Of a DNA stretch of 64,000 bases, positions 18,069 through 27,002 are shown piece after piece. Below the pieces are notes generated by a model. The model was not told the origin of the DNA and searched no databases. It saw nothing but the letters and a program-made list of their open reading frames with translations. This DNA comes from Bellilinea sp040754815. Its GTDB lineage: Bacteria; Chloroflexota; Anaerolineae; Anaerolineales; Anaerolineaceae. Location of the stretch: the NCBI GenBank assembly GCA_040754815.1, contig JBFMBX010000001.1:496001-560000 (forward strand), written 5' to 3'. Each line of letters begins with the position of its first letter. Position 1 is the stretch's first letter. A program made the position numbers and the translations under genes.

Positions 18069-18260
18069 ATGAAGGTGTTTGTTGACCCGGATACCTGTAT
18101 GGGCTGTGGTGTCTGCGAAACCATCGCACCCGAAATCTTCCAGCTGGGCGACCAGATTCACGCCATTGTGATCATGGATCCGGTGCCCGAATCCTACCGC
18201 GATCTCGTTCAACAGGCGATGGATGAATGCCCCGAAGAAGCCATTTCATTTGAAGATTGA
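18069..18260 (+). CDS. Ferredoxin, single 4Fe-4S
   Basis: A 63-residue acidic protein. The cluster-binding cysteines are in CMGCGVC (residues 11, 14 and 17) and in DECPEEAISF near the C-terminus, the layout of one-cluster monomeric ferredoxins as in Thermotoga or Bacillus. It serves as a low-potential electron carrier in the cytoplasm. A strong AGGAGG site precedes the ATG by about ten bases. A TATAAT lies at 17973-17978, about 90 bases upstream, and may be its -10 element. The gene is followed by a strong terminator, so it is a single-gene unit. Confidence 0.95.
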   Translation: MKVFVDPDTCMGCGVCETIAPEIFQLGDQIHAIVIMDPVPESYRDLVQQAMDECPEEAISFED

Positions 18261-18285
18261 TCGCCTGAGACAGCATCAGAACGTC

Positions 18286-18319
18286 ATCACCCCACCGTTT
18301 TCAGTGGGGTGATTTTTTT
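18286..18319 (+). terminator. Rho-independent terminator after ferredoxin
   Basis: A perfect 10-bp stem (ATCACCCCAC with GTGGGGTGAT) and an eight-base loop, followed by a run of seven T on the plus strand. No T-tract follows on the minus strand, so it acts for the ferredoxin gene. Confidence 0.92.
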
Positions 18320-18337
18320 CCTCATGCACAGGACAAT

Positions 18338-18889
18338 TTATTGTTCGAACAAAGGCAGGTGCGCCAGTGCCACAATTCCATTCCAGCGTGCCGATTCACC
18401 TTCGGTACAGATGGCGGCTTCCACCGTTACGGTGGCGCCGGCCTGCTCCATCAGAGAACGCATGCCTTCCAGGGTTGAACCGGTGCTAATCACATCATCC
18501 AGAATCATCACCTTCTTTCCGCGCAGCAAACGGTGATCTTTTTCATCCAGATACAGGGTTTGCGGCTCACCGGTAGTAATCGAAAGCGTTTGGGCTTTCA
18601 GTGCCTCGCCCATGTAGAATTTATACACTTTACGCAGCACCACATAAGGCTTGTTCAGGCGCACCGACATGGCATACGCCAGGGGAATACTCTTCGATTC
18701 AGCCGTGACAATCACATCAAAATCGTGGTTGCGGGATTTTTGTGCCAGCGCTTCGGCACAGGCTTCCACTAGAGGGGTATCCCCCAGAATATTCAAAATC
18801 GCAATTTTCAAACCGGGTTTAACCTCGAAAAGCGGTAATTCGCGGCGCAGTCCCGCCAGTTCAATCGCATACGTTTCGCGTTCAACCAT
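18338..18889 (-). CDS. apt: Purine phosphoribosyltransferase (adenine phosphoribosyltransferase-like)
   Basis: A 183-residue type I phosphoribosyltransferase with the PRPP-binding motif VMILDDVISTGST at 127-139 and FDVIVTAESKSIPLAYAMS in place of the usual 'viGidaRGf' of Apt. Enzymes of this type convert a purine base plus PRPP into the nucleotide for salvage. The unusual flexible-loop region around residues 84-95 (VVLRKVYKFYMGE) leaves some doubt as to whether adenine or another base is used. Transcribed alone toward the ferredoxin terminator region. Confidence 0.75.
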   Translation of the reverse strand: MVERETYAIELAGLRRELPLFEVKPGLKIAILNILGDTPLVEACAEALAQKSRNHDFDVIVTAESKSIPLAYAMSVRLNKPYVVLRKVYKFYMGEALKAQTLSITTGEPQTLYLDEKDHRLLRGKKVMILDDVISTGSTLEGMRSLMEQAGATVTVEAAICTEGESARWNGIVALAHLPLFEQ

Positions 18890-19028
18890 CTTGCAAACTC
18901 CTGAAAAAATTGCCGGCCGGTGTATCCCCGTCGGTGACAGAAGATAAGTTTACCATATAACCGTTGGAAATGCAGAAAAAAAGTAGAAGCCGGAAAGGCT
19001 GTGATACAATTAGCCCGATTCTGCGGTC

Positions 19029-21056
19029 ATGCTGAAACTCCAAATGCGTTCACGAACTTTCCCGCTCATTCTGCTGGTGATCTGCATTTTGGCATTTGGT
19101 CTGCAGACGCCATGGCTGGGGTATTATCTGGATGATTGGATCATCCTGGCCGCTTACCATGCCCGGGGGGTAGAGGGGCTGATGGAATACACCTTCCTGG
19201 GAAACCGTCCGCTGGTTTTCTGGATCTGGCAGCTCGGATTTCAAATTCTCGGCGAAGCCCCGTTGGGCTGGCAACTCTGGACTTTGCTGTGGCGCTTTTT
19301 GACCGTTTTTGCCGCCTGGTACACGCTGCAGCTGATCTGGCGGAATCATCCCCGCCGAAACGCAGCAATCGCCTTATTGTTTGCCGTATATCCGCTTTTC
19401 AAGCAACAACCGACGGCACTCACCTTCAGTTTTCACTGGATTTGCTTTTTCCTGTACTTTATTTCTTTGATTGCTATGATTCGTGCTGCCCGCAGCCCCT
19501 CTCGTTATCTGGCGTGGTCGGCTATTGGGGTGCTGGCAAGCGCAATACAGGTTTTTTCTCAGGAATTTTTCGTTGGACTGGAATTGATTCGCCCGGTGGT
19601 GCTTTTCATTGCCCTGCATGAGCAAACATCCCTGCGCCAGCGTTTGAAACAAACCCTGATTCATGTTCTCCCTTATCTCTTTTTACTGGGCGGATTTCTA
19701 GTGTGGCGTTTTTATTTCATGCCCACACCCGGCAGTGACCGCAATACACCCATCACCTTGCTTAACCTGTTTTCTTCTCCCTTGCCCACCCTCTTGACGC
19801 TCATTACCGGCGTGATGCAGGATATTGCCGCCGGGATGATTGGCGTTTGGGCAGAAACGGTTTCACCCGAAAACTTCGCCTTACAGCCCATTTCTAATCT
19901 GCTGGCATGGGGCATTGGACTGGTGGGCTTTGTATTTCTCGCCCTGACCCTGCCCAAAGTTGAAACTTCGTCCGCAGAGCCGGAGCACGGCTGGCACAAA
20001 AACGCCCTGCTGCTGGGCGGGGCGGCCTTGCTGGGGGGATTTGCACCCGGCTGGTCAATCGGGCGTTTCATCACCGATACCAGCACGCTTTACAACGACC
20101 GTTTTGGTCTGGCGGCCATGTTTGGCGCTTCTATCCTGCTGGTTGCCTTTCTGGATTGGGCAATCCGCCCCGGCAAGCCGCAGCTGGTACTGGTATGCCT
20201 GCTTATCGGTCTGGCAACCGCTCAGCAAGCCCGCAACACGACGGCCTACCGCTGGTCGTGGGAAGATCAGCGTCAGTTATTCTGGCAGTTAAAATGGCGC
20301 GTTCCCGCCATTCAGCCCTACACCGCCATATTCGGCAACGGCGCACTGGCACAATATATCGGATCTTGGGCAAACGTCTCGGCGGTTAATCTGCTTTACT
20401 TTGATGAGATTCCCGACCCCGCCTTCACGTGGTACTTTGACCTGTACCGCTACGATATTAAACGCATTGTCGAAGAGGGCGGCGAAATTACCGACGAGAA
20501 AAACTTTCTGGAATATCGTGCGCCGGCAAACCAGAGTCTGGTCATTGTCAGTGAAACTGTGCCAAACCAGTGTCTCTGGCTGGTCTCCGAAGCAGACCGC
20601 CACAATCCATATCTTGAGGAAGTGGTGAAAACCGCCCTGCCGCTTTCAGACCTTTCCCGCATCCTTCCCGAGCAAGAATTCCCCATCCCCTCAGAAATTT
20701 TTGGCAAAGAGCCGCCAAAAGACTGGTGCTGGTACTTTCAGAAAGCCCGTCTTGCAGAAGGGATGGGTGAGTGGCAAACCATGATGAATCTTTGGGAGCA
20801 GGCTCAGGCGCAGGATTTAGAGCCGCACAACGAGCCTGAGATGGTGCCTTTCATTCTGGCGGCAGCGCATACGGGCAACTGGGAAATGGCATTAGCAGTG
20901 ACGGATCGGGCATATTACCCCACCTTTATCATGCACGATTACCTGTGTACCACATGGCGGCGCATCCGCGACGAAGTGCCTGATTCTCCAGAAAAGCAGG
21001 CAGCCCTGCAACAGGCCATTAGAAATTTCGAATGCCAGACCATCATTCAGCCGTAA
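19029..21056 (+). CDS. Large membrane protein, GT-C glycosyltransferase-like with soluble C-terminal domain
   Basis: A 675-residue protein. The N-terminal 420 or so residues hold about eleven hydrophobic helices. The first external loop begins GYYLDDWIILAAYHARG, where the Asp-Asp pair matches the acidic motif after helix 1 of GT-C transferases. The C-terminal 230 residues are soluble, with a helical part after about residue 570 that resembles repeats of the TPR kind (KARLAEGMGEWQTMMNLWEQ). A TGATACAAT extended -10 sequence lies about 20 bases before the ATG. Likely a polyprenyl-linked sugar transferase, but this is inferred from topology and one motif. Confidence 0.55.
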   Translation: MLKLQMRSRTFPLILLVICILAFGLQTPWLGYYLDDWIILAAYHARGVEGLMEYTFLGNRPLVFWIWQLGFQILGEAPLGWQLWTLLWRFLTVFAAWYTLQLIWRNHPRRNAAIALLFAVYPLFKQQPTALTFSFHWICFFLYFISLIAMIRAARSPSRYLAWSAIGVLASAIQVFSQEFFVGLELIRPVVLFIALHEQTSLRQRLKQTLIHVLPYLFLLGGFLVWRFYFMPTPGSDRNTPITLLNLFSSPLPTLLTLITGVMQDIAAGMIGVWAETVSPENFALQPISNLLAWGIGLVGFVFLALTLPKVETSSAEPEHGWHKNALLLGGAALLGGFAPGWSIGRFITDTSTLYNDRFGLAAMFGASILLVAFLDWAIRPGKPQLVLVCLLIGLATAQQARNTTAYRWSWEDQRQLFWQLKWRVPAIQPYTAIFGNGALAQYIGSWANVSAVNLLYFDEIPDPAFTWYFDLYRYDIKRIVEEGGEITDEKNFLEYRAPANQSLVIVSETVPNQCLWLVSEADRHNPYLEEVVKTALPLSDLSRILPEQEFPIPSEIFGKEPPKDWCWYFQKARLAEGMGEWQTMMNLWEQAQAQDLEPHNEPEMVPFILAAAHTGNWEMALAVTDRAYYPTFIMHDYLCTTWRRIRDEVPDSPEKQAALQQAIRNFECQTIIQP

Positions 21057-21120
21057 AGAAAGCCCGATGGCGGGGCGTTATCGCCCACTTTGCAGCACCC
21101 CCACCTCACCTGAGAAGGGA

Positions 21121-21354
21121 CTAACGGCTGCTTAACCGGGCAATGATATTCAAAACCACCGTCAGAATGATGCTGAGCAGGATGGATGCCGCCAGCGGAA
21201 AGATGCAGGTAAAGCCCTCCCGCTCAATTTTGATGGTGCCCGGTAGGTTCTGTAATGCCGGCAGCCGTCCCATCAGCCAGAAAATGCCGCCGACCACTAC
21301 CAGCCCAATGCCCATAAAGACCAGCCAGCGACCGATTACCTCGAAACTTTGCAT
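21121..21354 (-). CDS. DUF2905 family membrane protein
   Basis: A 77-residue protein with two hydrophobic helices flanking the conserved segment GRLPALQNLPGTIKIEREGF, which is the hallmark of DUF2905. The function is not known. It stands alone between two rightward genes and is preceded, on its strand, by AGGTTTCG, which has only weak ribosome-site character. Confidence 0.92.
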   Translation of the reverse strand: MQSFEVIGRWLVFMGIGLVVVGGIFWLMGRLPALQNLPGTIKIEREGFTCIFPLAASILLSIILTVVLNIIARLSSR

Positions 21355-21492
21355 GACGAAACCTCCAATTCTTTCAAATCGTCCTTTTTGTTTCGCCAGA
21401 ATTTGATTAAGTATAACGGCAATTTGCTATAATCATAAACCTCCCCTCTTCGAACGGTCAAAAACGTGCCCTAAGGAAAATCATTTTTCTTC

Positions 21493-21521
21493 TTGACAGT
21501 CCAACAATTTGGGTTTATATT
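21493..21521 (+). promoter_or_regulatory. Promoter of nicotinate phosphoribosyltransferase gene
   Basis: TTGACA at 21493-21498 and TATATT at 21516-21521 with 17 bases between, an almost ideal housekeeping promoter, about 40 bases upstream of the ATG at 21564. Confidence 0.8.
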
Positions 21522-21523
21522 TA

Positions 21524-21538
21524 GTGTACAAAATACAC
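21524..21538 (+). promoter_or_regulatory. Inverted repeat at the pncB transcription start (possible operator)
   Basis: GTGTA-CAAAA-TACAC, a perfect 5-bp inverted repeat extended to 6 of 7 matches if the flanking bases are counted (TAGTGTA, TACACCA). It starts three bases after the -10 element, where a repressor would block transcription. The factor is unknown. Confidence 0.45.
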
Positions 21539-21563
21539 CAATAGATCTCCCCGGAGTTTCCTC

Positions 21564-22907
21564 ATGAGCATCTTCGACGGCAAACGTCTGACCAATGAAA
21601 CTTTCAAACTGGATATCGAGCGCATGCGGCGCGGCTGGTATACCGACAAGTACTTTGTCAACATTGCTACCATGCTGACGGTGCTTTCCAAACAGGGTTA
21701 CCGCTATCAGGGCAAGGCTCACCGCCTGCCACCCGGCATTGATCCTTACCAGATCGCCTGCGGCGATATCGAAGTCGAGATGCAGTGGTTCACCCGCCGC
21801 CCGGGCAAAACCATTGTGGTCGGCGTGGATAAAGCCCTGACCATGCTGCGTCACTGCACCGGTTACTTCGAGGGAGATACCTTCATCAACACGGCCGATC
21901 AACTGGAAGTTTGGGCGGTTCATGATGGCTGCACGGTCACTTCGGATGGCAATCCCCTGCATGTTCAACCGGTGATGCGCGTGCGCGGGCGTTACCGCGA
22001 TTTCGCCATTTTGGAGACCCCTACCCTCGGCATTCTCACCCGCGCGAGCCGGGTGGCCACCAATGTATATAACGCGCTGGTGGCTGCGCGCGGCAAACCG
22101 ATGCTCTTCTTCCCCGCCCGCTTTGACCTGCACGAAGTTCAGGCTGCCGATGGCTACGCCTATCAGATCGCCGTTCAGCGTTACAACCTTGATCACGCCA
22201 GCACTTTGGGGCCGTTCGTTTCCACCGATGCTCAGGGCGACTGGTGGGGCGGCGCCGGCGGCGGAACCGTTGCCCATGCGGCCATTGCTTCTTTTCTGGG
22301 GGATACGGCTGAGGCCATGCTGGCGTTTGCCAAAGTGCTTTCGCCCAGCATTCCGCGCATCGCGCTGGTGGATTTTAACAACGATTGCGTGCACGATTCG
22401 CTGGCAGTTTGCCAGGCCATGTTCGAACGCTACCGTGCGCTGATCGAAACCGGTCAGCCGGAAGAAGCAAAACGGTACAAACTCTACGGCGTGCGGCTGG
22501 ATACCAGCGCCAGTTTGCGAGATGTGAGTGTTCCGCCGCTGGGCGACCCGGCGCTGGATCTGGGCGTCAACCCTCGCCTCGTCTTTCTGGTGCGTCAAGC
22601 CCTCGATTCGGCCTGGGAAAGCTGGGACTTGCCCGCCGAATGGCGAGAACCGGCCCGCCGCTACTGTCAGGAAGTAAAGATTGTGGTTTCGGGCGGTTTC
22701 ACCCCGGAAAAAATCAGTCGGTTTGAAAAACTAAATGTGCCGGTGGATATTTATGCAGTCGGCTCGGCATTGTTCGATAACCACAACGACACGGTCACCG
22801 ACTACACTGCCGATGTCGTGCGTATCAAGGTAGATGGACAATGGGTAGATATGGCCAAAGTAGGCCGCAAGGCGCTGGATAATCCGGATTTAGAGAGAGT
22901 CTGGTAA
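21564..22907 (+). CDS. pncB: Nicotinate phosphoribosyltransferase
   Basis: A 447-residue enzyme of the NAPRTase family, making nicotinate mononucleotide from nicotinate, PRPP and ATP in NAD salvage. Characteristic regions are GWYTDKYFVNI near the N-terminus, LGILTRASRVATNVY, the glycine-rich GDWWGGAGGGTVAHA around residue 230, and KIVVSGGFTPEKI for PRPP binding near the C-terminus. Length fits the shorter bacterial group. A good promoter with a possible operator precedes the gene. It converges with prmA, leaving one base between the stop codons. Confidence 0.88.
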   Translation: MSIFDGKRLTNETFKLDIERMRRGWYTDKYFVNIATMLTVLSKQGYRYQGKAHRLPPGIDPYQIACGDIEVEMQWFTRRPGKTIVVGVDKALTMLRHCTGYFEGDTFINTADQLEVWAVHDGCTVTSDGNPLHVQPVMRVRGRYRDFAILETPTLGILTRASRVATNVYNALVAARGKPMLFFPARFDLHEVQAADGYAYQIAVQRYNLDHASTLGPFVSTDAQGDWWGGAGGGTVAHAAIASFLGDTAEAMLAFAKVLSPSIPRIALVDFNNDCVHDSLAVCQAMFERYRALIETGQPEEAKRYKLYGVRLDTSASLRDVSVPPLGDPALDLGVNPRLVFLVRQALDSAWESWDLPAEWREPARRYCQEVKIVVSGGFTPEKISRFEKLNVPVDIYAVGSALFDNHNDTVTDYTADVVRIKVDGQWVDMAKVGRKALDNPDLERVW

Positions 22908-22908
22908 A

Positions 22909-23826
22909 TCAGGGTTTCTGATAGACCAGCCCGACCCAGTCGTTTTGAATCAATCGCTCAACCAATCGCAGGCCGTGCATTTCGGCTTCTGCCTCCACCG
23001 CCGGCGATTGTTCATCCAGTATACCGGAAAGAATGATTTTGCCGCTTTTCGTCAGCGTGTCTGCCAGTCCTTCTCCCAACATGCGAATGATCACCGGAGC
23101 AAGGATATTGGCCAGCACCAGCGGCGCGCGGCGGAGTGAATAATAGCCCAGTAATATTTCCCCCAGCGAACCAATGCCGCTGTCAATCTGTTCTGCCACG
23201 CCGTTCAAAGCCGCGTTTTCGCGTGTCGAGCGGATGGCCGCCTGGTCAATATCCACGGCCACCACCCGGCTTGCGCCCAATTTAACCGCTGCAATGGAAA
23301 GAATGCCGGAACCGCAGCCGATATCAATGACAGCCTGACCGGGGATTAGGTGTTTTTCCATCAAGGCAAGGCATAACTGGGTTGTGGGGTGTGTGCCGGT
23401 GCCAAAAGCCATACTCGGATCAATCTTGATCGGAATGCGTTGATCATCGTTCGGTTGCAGCCAGGCCGGCATAATCACCATTTTCTCACCAATTGGAATC
23501 GGCCGGTAATGCTCCCGCCAGGCAGCCATCCAGTCCTGATCCTCGATCTCCCGATATTCAACTGCAGGCAGGGGCTGGATCTGGCTGAGGTGCCAAAGGG
23601 CTTCTTCCAGTTTCAATCGGCGTTGTTCGAGGGTGCTATCCACCACCATGTAACCAAAAACCTTGACCGGGCCGTATGGTGTGCCCTCGTCTTCGGCATC
23701 GTTGTAACGCACAGCCTGTTCCATGACCACACCTTGTGAAGTGTAACGGCCAATGACATCGGCAACTGCCTCTGCCAGCTCTCCATCAACTGTCAGGGAA
23801 ACTTCCAGCCAGCGTGCTTCAGCCAC
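22909..23826 (-). CDS. prmA: Ribosomal protein L11 methyltransferase
   Basis: About 305 residues, last gene of the heat-shock operon. SAM-binding motif I is VIDIGCGSGILSIAAVKLGA and the substrate-side motif is DPSMAFGTGTHPTTQLCL, both typical of PrmA; motif post-I (VVAVDIDQAAI) follows. It trimethylates lysine and N-terminal residues of ribosomal protein L11. The open frame extends to 23925, within dnaJ. I place the start at the GTG at 23826, which overlaps the dnaJ stop by 8 bases and has an AGAGG about seven bases upstream. dnaJ-prmA adjacency is common in bacteria. Confidence 0.92.
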   Translation of the reverse strand: MAEARWLEVSLTVDGELAEAVADVIGRYTSQGVVMEQAVRYNDAEDEGTPYGPVKVFGYMVVDSTLEQRRLKLEEALWHLSQIQPLPAVEYREIEDQDWMAAWREHYRPIPIGEKMVIMPAWLQPNDDQRIPIKIDPSMAFGTGTHPTTQLCLALMEKHLIPGQAVIDIGCGSGILSIAAVKLGASRVVAVDIDQAAIRSTRENAALNGVAEQIDSGIGSLGEILLGYYSLRRAPLVLANILAPVIIRMLGEGLADTLTKSGKIILSGILDEQSPAVEAEAEMHGLRLVERLIQNDWVGLVYQKP

Positions 23827-24934
23827 CCAAAACCTCTTTGAGCAAGTCCAGAAAACTCTTTTCTTGCGGGCGCACTTCGCTGCCCAGCGTTTTTGCCAGT
23901 TTTTCGAACAACTCACGCTGTTCATTGGTCAGGCGAGTCGGCACTTCCACATTGACGATCACCAGTTGATCACCCCGCCCGTTGCCGCGCACATTGGGCA
24001 CCCCTTTGCCCTTCAAGCGGAAGATTTTTCCGGGCTGCGTTCCAGCCGGGATATTCAATTTGGTTTTTCCCTCAATCGTCGGCACTTCAATTTCCGCTCC
24101 CAACGCTGCCTGAGCCACATTGATATTCAAATCCAGCAAAATGTCATCATTCTTACGCCGGAAGAAGGGATGTTCCTTGACGCGGACCTCGATATATAAG
24201 TTACCATGCGGGCCGCCATTCGTGCCGGGCTGTCCTTCACCCGCCAGCCGAATCTGCGTGCCGTTATCCACCCCTGCCGGAATCGGCACCGTCTTTTTAA
24301 CAGTTTTGCGCTCCAAACCGCGTCCCTTGCAGGTGTGACAGGGTGTACTGATCACCTCACCGCTGCCGCCGCAGGACGGGCAGGTAGTGACCTGCACCAT
24401 TGCGCCGAGGAAAGTCTGGCGGGTCTGCCGTACCTCACCGCGTCCGCCGCACGTCTGGCAACGCACCGGCGAAGTGCCGGGTTCTGCTCCACTGCCGCGG
24501 CAGGTGGAACACACCTCATCACGGGTAATTTCGATTTCTTTTTCAACCCCAAAAACGGCTTCTTCGAAGGTTAGCGTGACGGTTGTGCTTAAATCTGCTC
24601 CGCGGCGGGGTGCATTGCGCCGCCGTGAACTGCCGCCCATTCCGAAGCCAAAGAATTCCTCGAAAATATCCGAAAAATCAATGGTGGTAAAGTCGGGCAT
24701 TCCACCCATGCCGTTGACACCAGCATGACCGTAACGGTCATAGGCTGCCCGCTTTTCGGGGTCAGAAAGGACACTGTACGCTTCGTTGATTTCTTTGAAG
24801 CGTTGTTCGGCATCCGGTTCTTTATTGACATCCGGATGGTATTTGCGAGCCAGGTTCCGAAACGCCGATTTGATCTCTTCGGTGGATGCGTTCCGGCTGA
24901 CCCCTAAAATTTCGTAATAATCACGCTGAGCCAT
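23819..24934 (-). CDS. dnaJ: Chaperone protein DnaJ
   Basis: A 371-residue type I J-protein. The J domain contains HPD in RKYHPDVNK, then a Gly/Phe-rich linker (FGFGMGGSSRR). The zinc-binding region has four CxxCxGxG repeats (CSTCRGSG, CQTCGGRG, CPSCGGSG, CHTCKGRG). A C-terminal substrate-binding domain follows. It delivers unfolded clients to DnaK and stimulates its ATPase. The ATG at 24934 (MAQRDYYEIL) is the family start; an open frame continues to 25021 without similarity. It lies about 96 bases downstream of dnaK. Confidence 0.97.
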   Translation of the reverse strand: MAQRDYYEILGVSRNASTEEIKSAFRNLARKYHPDVNKEPDAEQRFKEINEAYSVLSDPEKRAAYDRYGHAGVNGMGGMPDFTTIDFSDIFEEFFGFGMGGSSRRRNAPRRGADLSTTVTLTFEEAVFGVEKEIEITRDEVCSTCRGSGAEPGTSPVRCQTCGGRGEVRQTRQTFLGAMVQVTTCPSCGGSGEVISTPCHTCKGRGLERKTVKKTVPIPAGVDNGTQIRLAGEGQPGTNGGPHGNLYIEVRVKEHPFFRRKNDDILLDLNINVAQAALGAEIEVPTIEGKTKLNIPAGTQPGKIFRLKGKGVPNVRGNGRGDQLVIVNVEVPTRLTNEQRELFEKLAKTLGSEVRPQEKSFLDLLKEVLGG

Positions 24935-25030
24935 TCGACTTCCAATCATTAATCCGCATAAAGCCGGTAAAGTATGGGCCTGAGGGGGGGCAGATGGCCG
25001 GCATCTGCCCCCGTTTTGCATTGCTCAATC

Positions 25031-26923
25031 TTACTGCTCTTTGAACTCGCCGTCAACCACATCCTCATCGCCGGAAGGCGGGGGTGGAGGCGGGGTAGAG
25101 CCGCCCGCCGCCGCACCCGGCGCGGCCTGATACATGCCGGCGCCTACTTTTTGCAAAGTTTGTCCCAGCTCTTCGGCAGCGCTGCGAATGCGATTCGGAT
25201 CCGAATCCTGCATCACATCTTTCAATCGCTGGATGGCCTGCTGAACCTGTTCTTTGACATCCGCAGCAATTTTATCGCCATGATCCTTCAGGGTCTTTTC
25301 CGCCGCGTAGAGGGTGTTGTCGGCGTAGTTGCGGGCTTCCACCAATTCCTTACGGCGGCGGTCTTCTTCGGCGTGCATATCGGCTTCGCGCCGCATGCGC
25401 TCAATTTCCGCTTCGGTAAGGCCGGAGGAAGCCGTAATGGTGATGTGCTGGCTGCGGCCGGTTGCCTTATCTTTGGCCGTGACGGTCAGAATGCCGTTGG
25501 CATCAATATCAAAGGTCACTTCAATTTGCGGCACACCGCGCGGCGCGGGGGGAATGCCATCCAGAATGAAGCGGCCCAGCGATTTGTTATCGGCAGCCAT
25601 CGGGCGTTCACCCTGAACAACATGAATTTCCACCTGCGTCTGACCATCGGCAGCGGTTGAGAAAATTTGCGTCTTGCTGGTGGGAATAGCCGAGTTGCGC
25701 TCGACCAGCGGGGTTGCCACACCGCCCAGTGTTTCTACCGAAAGGGTCAGCGGGGTGACATCCACCAGAATGACGTCTTTCACCTCGCCGCCCAGCACGG
25801 CCGCCTGAATGGCGGCACCAATCGCCACCACCTCATCCGGGTTGACGCCTTTGTGGGGTTCTTTGCCAAATTCACGGCGCACGGCATCCTGCACGGCAGG
25901 CATGCGGGTCATGCCGCCCACCAGCACTACCTCGTTGACATCGGAAGGTTTCAGACCGGCATCCGAAAGAGCGCGGCGCACCGGACCCAGCGAGCGTTCG
26001 ATCAGGTCGGCGGTTAGTTGTTCCAGTTTGGCCCGCGTAATGGTTTTGACCAGATGCTTTGGGCCGGTTGCATCGGCGGTGATATAGGGCAGGTTGATTT
26101 CCGTCTGCATCACGGTGGAAAGTTCAATTTTGGCTTTTTCGGCGGCCTCTTTCAAGCGCTGCAGGGCCTGCCGGTCCTGACGCAGATCGATACCGGTTTC
26201 TTTCTTGAATTCCTCGATGAGATAATCCATCAGGCGCAGGTCGAAATCATCACCGCCGAGGAAAGTATCGCCGCTGGTGGATTTAACCTGAAAGACGCCT
26301 TCTCCGACATCCAGAATGGAAATATCGAAGGTGCCGCCGCCCAAATCATACACGGCAATGACCTCATTCTTGCGCTTATCCAGCCCATAGGCCAGCGAAG
26401 AAGCAGTCGGCTCATTGATAATGCGCAGCACTTCCAGGCCGGCAATTTTACCGGCATCTTTGGTGGCATTCCGCTGAGCGTCATTGAAGTAGGCCGGCAC
26501 GGTAATGACCGCTTGAGTTACCGGCTCGCCTAAAAAGGCTTCCGCATCGGCTTTGAGTTTTCCCAGAATCATGGCCGAAATTTCCGGCGGTGAATATTCC
26601 CTGCCGCCCATTACCACACGGGCATCGCCGTTGGGCGCTTTGGTGACTTTATACGGCACGCGGCTGATGGTGCGCTGCACTTCGGGGTCATCGTACTTGC
26701 GCCCCATCAGACGTTTAATCGAAAAGATGGTATTTTCGGGGTTGACAATTGCCTGATTGCGGGCTGCCCGCCCAACAAGCCGCTCCCCATTTTTATTGAT
26801 TGCGACCACTGAAGGCACCAGCCGTTCACCTTCTGCCGAGGGGATTACGGTTGGTTCACCGCCCACCATGACCGCTACCACAGAGTTTGTGGTTCCAAGG
26901 TCAATGCCGACTATTTTGCCCAT
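25031..26923 (-). CDS. dnaK: Chaperone protein DnaK (Hsp70)
   Basis: A 630-residue Hsp70. Nucleotide-binding signatures are VGIDLGTTNSVVAVM, IAVYDLGGGTFDISIL and VVLVGGMTRMPAVQ. The substrate-binding domain begins after DVTPLTLSVETLGG. The C-terminus ends with an acidic GDEDVVDGEFKEQ tail after a Gly/Pro linker (GGSTPPPPPPSG). It folds proteins with DnaJ and GrpE. The gene sits 79 bases after grpE in the CIRCE-controlled operon and has no CIRCE of its own. Confidence 0.98.
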   Translation of the reverse strand: MGKIVGIDLGTTNSVVAVMVGGEPTVIPSAEGERLVPSVVAINKNGERLVGRAARNQAIVNPENTIFSIKRLMGRKYDDPEVQRTISRVPYKVTKAPNGDARVVMGGREYSPPEISAMILGKLKADAEAFLGEPVTQAVITVPAYFNDAQRNATKDAGKIAGLEVLRIINEPTASSLAYGLDKRKNEVIAVYDLGGGTFDISILDVGEGVFQVKSTSGDTFLGGDDFDLRLMDYLIEEFKKETGIDLRQDRQALQRLKEAAEKAKIELSTVMQTEINLPYITADATGPKHLVKTITRAKLEQLTADLIERSLGPVRRALSDAGLKPSDVNEVVLVGGMTRMPAVQDAVRREFGKEPHKGVNPDEVVAIGAAIQAAVLGGEVKDVILVDVTPLTLSVETLGGVATPLVERNSAIPTSKTQIFSTAADGQTQVEIHVVQGERPMAADNKSLGRFILDGIPPAPRGVPQIEVTFDIDANGILTVTAKDKATGRSQHITITASSGLTEAEIERMRREADMHAEEDRRRKELVEARNYADNTLYAAEKTLKDHGDKIAADVKEQVQQAIQRLKDVMQDSDPNRIRSAAEELGQTLQKVGAGMYQAAPGAAAGGSTPPPPPPSGDEDVVDGEFKEQ

Positions 26924-27002
26924 TTATTTCCTCCAGATTTTCATTTTGTTAAGATTTTGCGGTGCAACCTGCCTGCCAACTTTGCCATGGTTTGCTTTGA
27001 TT

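Noticed and set aside
21471..22598. Open frame of 375 residues on the minus strand across pncB
   Set aside because: Antisense to a well-supported enzyme gene, rich in His/Gln/Arg as expected for a shadow frame, and without its own ribosome site.
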